Positions 61,435 to 64,000 of a DNA stretch of 64,000 nucleotides are shown in pieces. The position numbers and the translations under genes are program-made. The stretch is taken from the NCBI GenBank assembly GCA_020226215.1, contig CM035228.1, positions 64,825,989-64,889,988 of the forward strand, read 5' to 3'. Numbering within the stretch: the stretch's first letter is position 1; every line of letters begins with the position of its first letter. The stretch is from Sindora glabra (Eukaryota > Streptophyta > Magnoliopsida > Fabales > Fabaceae). The notes beneath the pieces are model-generated. The model made no database searches, was not told the DNA's origin, and worked only from the letters and a program-made list of their open reading frames with translations.

Positions 61435-63505
61435 TTCACTTCCACCTACTTGAGATAACTCTTTTTCTTCACATTCCTAAGCATTTATTCCACTTCACCA
61501 TAGTTTCTCATTATTGTTTTTTTCATTTTAGTACTTTCTCACTGGTTTGAAGTTTTTATAGATTTTAAGGTAACAAGCTCCCAAAGATCCTTTCTATTAC
61601 CCAATAAGGTAGTCCCAAGCTTCATTCCCTTATTTAGGAGTTAGATTGGCTTGGATTAGTTAATGGGAAACAAAGATTAGCCTATTCTTAGGTTATGCCT
61701 AAAATATGAAATTTAAGGTTTTGTAATAGGGAACTCAATGTTACAAAATTAGTGTTAATATCTATTATTATTTAATTATCTATACAAGGTCAAAGAGCAC
61801 TTTCTAATAGCACCCGTAGTTCGTGAAGTAGGAAGGAGTTGAACCCAAAACATATTAGCTATTTTCTAAGTAAATAATGTGTATTCCCATATTTTTATAT
61901 ATTTTTCAACCTCCTCTATACTTTTGAATTATCAATTTTATTAATTTATTAATTATTTTTACTTTCTATGAATTCTAATTCCATATATATGTTAGAGCAC
62001 TAGGTATACTTGAGACAAGCACCTTAAAAAAATAACTTTTGAGTTATAATGATACAGAATGGTATTAAAATGACATTACGATGATGAAATTAATTTATAT
62101 TATTTATTTTGTAATGATGTGTTGCTAGAACTTTGTTGTATAATGTTCTTTGAAAGGTTATTGTGAATGAAGTGATGATATATCAATTTTTCAAGTATGC
62201 TTGTAAAATTGATTATTTGATGAGTTTGGAATGATTTGATATTGGAAATGTTGACTACCAGGGTTAGAAACCTTGCTGAGCTATTCATAGTTGAAAATAG
62301 TATGGATTAAGATTAATTTAAACCATTAATATATGAAATTTTTTATTTACCAATGACTTTCTTATATAATTGTTACTTATATGTATGATGTTCTATTGTT
62401 TTTATAAACTTGTTATGGAAAGAGACTAGTTAAGAATTGTAGTTAATGGTAGTGATAATGCTAGTCTTACTGCACCTTGATTCAAATCCCAATTAGTAGA
62501 GGTTTGCTAACCCATGTGTCAGCCAATACATGTAGATTGGTTTATGATAGGTTGACGGGTTATTTTAAAGTTAAGAGCTTCATGAGTGGAATGTTCATAT
62601 TTCTTATCCATGATTGGAAACCTCCCACCCAAAAAGTGTAATTTTGATATAAAAAAAAGGAAAGATAAACTTTATATTTATGTTATAGGTTTAAATTTAA
62701 TAATTTTTTATTTTAATTATTTATTTATCATAAATATATTGTATTGATATTCTTACTATAAATCTATATTTATGATGATTTTCTATGTTATGTTTATAGA
62801 ACCTACTATCTACTTTTTTGAGCTTGAAATTCATGTTTTAGTATTCTACTTCTAATAAACATTCCAATTGATATTTTATCAAATATGATTATGTAACTTT
62901 TATGATGTCAATTTGAATAAAAAAGTTTATTTGTCTATTTTCTTTCTAAGAAAAAACTCGTGCCCTAGCTTGTTCTATTTTTGCTGGGAATCATATTATC
63001 TAATCACTGAGTCAATGAATCACTCTATTTTTTGTAATATTTTTCAAATAAGGATTTGGTTTCGGGTTCATTGTTTGTAGCTTCTTAGAAAGAGAAGAGC
63101 ATTCTCTTGTGGTGAGCTTCACACTTTATTCATGTGGGCTTGATGTAAAATTTTTGTGTATTTTGAAAGCTGTAAAAATTTGAATGCTTTTAGATGTACT
63201 CTATTGAACTCAGAGGCAGGGCATGTTTCTATTGATATACATGAATTTATTTTATTATAAATTATGAAGGATTGTCTGGTTATAAAATGATGTAAATATT
63301 TTTTTAATGTATGGATTCACAGGTGAATGTTGAAAAATGACAAAGTTCATCTGGGATAATGTGTATATGAAAAATAAGTGAATATGTAATGCCCATATGT
63401 CCTCTTGAATTTGAAATAGATGTTTTAGGCTTGCATGGCTTATATGATTGTGTTTTTCCTTTAGGATTATGCACTGGTCACGACCCTTAGTTTTCAATCA
63501 TGACA
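61435..63505 (+). repeat. Possible gypsy LTR sequence, right end at 63505
   Basis: GGTCACGACCCTTAG (63477) and AATCATGACA ending at 63505 resemble the 3' end of the long gypsy LTRs at 40495 and 45471. AACTTAGTGAATAAA after it could be a ruined PBS. GATTTTAAGGTAACAAGCTCC at 61561 resembles a leader donor zone. The left edge was not found, so this is tentative. Confidence 0.3.
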
Positions 63506-64000
63506 AACTTAGTGAATAAATATACTAGATTATCATTTATGAGAATATGTTAAAGGTCTACATCATCATTCCTTTGAAGATCATATATGAAAAAGAATTT
63601 TGATGAGATATGTTTTGTTGTCACCTTTAATGTATCCTTCTTTAAATTGGGCTATACACATTGCATTATCTTCATGCATGGTTATTGGAAACTTCTTTTC
63701 GAATAATAAACCACACATCACTCAAATATATTGAATTACAAACTTTAACTAAATATATTCTTAACTTGCTTTATAAATTGCTAAAATTTTTGCATAATTA
63801 GAACAAATGGATCATATAGTTTACTTTATAGAGCATCATGAAATAATTGTACATGTTAAAAGTGAACAAATAACCTATTTGTGATCAAGCATTATAAGGA
63901 TTGAATGTATACCGTTGAAAATACCTATGTATATGTTTAACTCCATTCTAATGCCTTTGTGTTGGGGGAAAAACTATGCATCCCTAATAAAATTACAAAG
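63506..64000. other. AT-rich end of window
   Basis: No feature recognised. Confidence 0.4.

Noticed and set aside
61365..61550. Frame with a polyphenylalanine run resembling a membrane segment
   Set aside because: Product of the (CTT)n repeat.

Overview
This window is nuclear DNA from a flowering plant, most likely a eudicot. The evidence is GT-AG introns, plant transposon families (Ty3/gypsy including an Athila type, Ty1/copia, MULE, hAT, Helitron-like), very AT-rich intergenic DNA, and one intact gene whose predicted product reads as the plant urease accessory protein UreD. The species cannot be named from the sequence. I see no bacterial, organellar or CRISPR content, and no rRNA or tRNA gene was recognised.

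Layout. 1-6.8 kb: two adjoining, decayed AT-rich Helitron-like tracts built from one repeated module. 6.8-7.4 kb: a probable MITE. 8.1-13.7 kb: a complete but mutated MULE with ~195-bp terminal inverted repeats and a perfect 9-bp target duplication. It carries a minus-strand MuDR-type transposase pseudogene and a convergent plus-strand GRF-type zinc-finger pseudogene. 14.28-18.92 kb: URED, eight exons, open frame of 303 codons, with a 305-bp MULE-type MITE in intron 6. 19.4-22.3 kb: a third Helitron-like tract. 24.0-30.2 kb: a Ty3/gypsy element with LTRs, PBS, PPT and a perfect 5-bp TSD; its pol is scrambled. 31.6-34.5 kb: a minus-strand hAT transposase pseudogene. 36.9-40.5 kb: a 3.6-kb solo LTR. 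40.9-41.3 kb: a FAR1-like fragment.

From 43.3 to 59.6 kb there is a nested complex. A Ty3/gypsy element with ~2.2-kb LTRs (43.29-45.47 kb, and a truncated copy at 58.08-59.62 kb) is interrupted by an Athila-type element (46.07-53.57 kb) that retains gag and protease but has no reverse transcriptase, RNase H or integrase. Next to it lies an oppositely oriented LTR (53.57-56.12 kb). 60.2-60.8 kb holds the 3' end and 3' LTR of a minus-strand Ty1/copia element. The remainder to 64 kb is AT-rich, with a possible end of another gypsy LTR near 63.5 kb.

The only clearly functional gene is URED, which acts with UreF, UreG and urease in nickel insertion. Everything else is mobile DNA or its debris. 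The most unusual structures are spaced palindrome arrays in the LTRs of two unrelated retroelement families, the convergent transposase/GRF arrangement of the MULE, and the gypsy pol in which an integrase scrap splits the reverse transcriptase catalytic motif. All identifications were made by reading translations and repeats by eye, without database searches.
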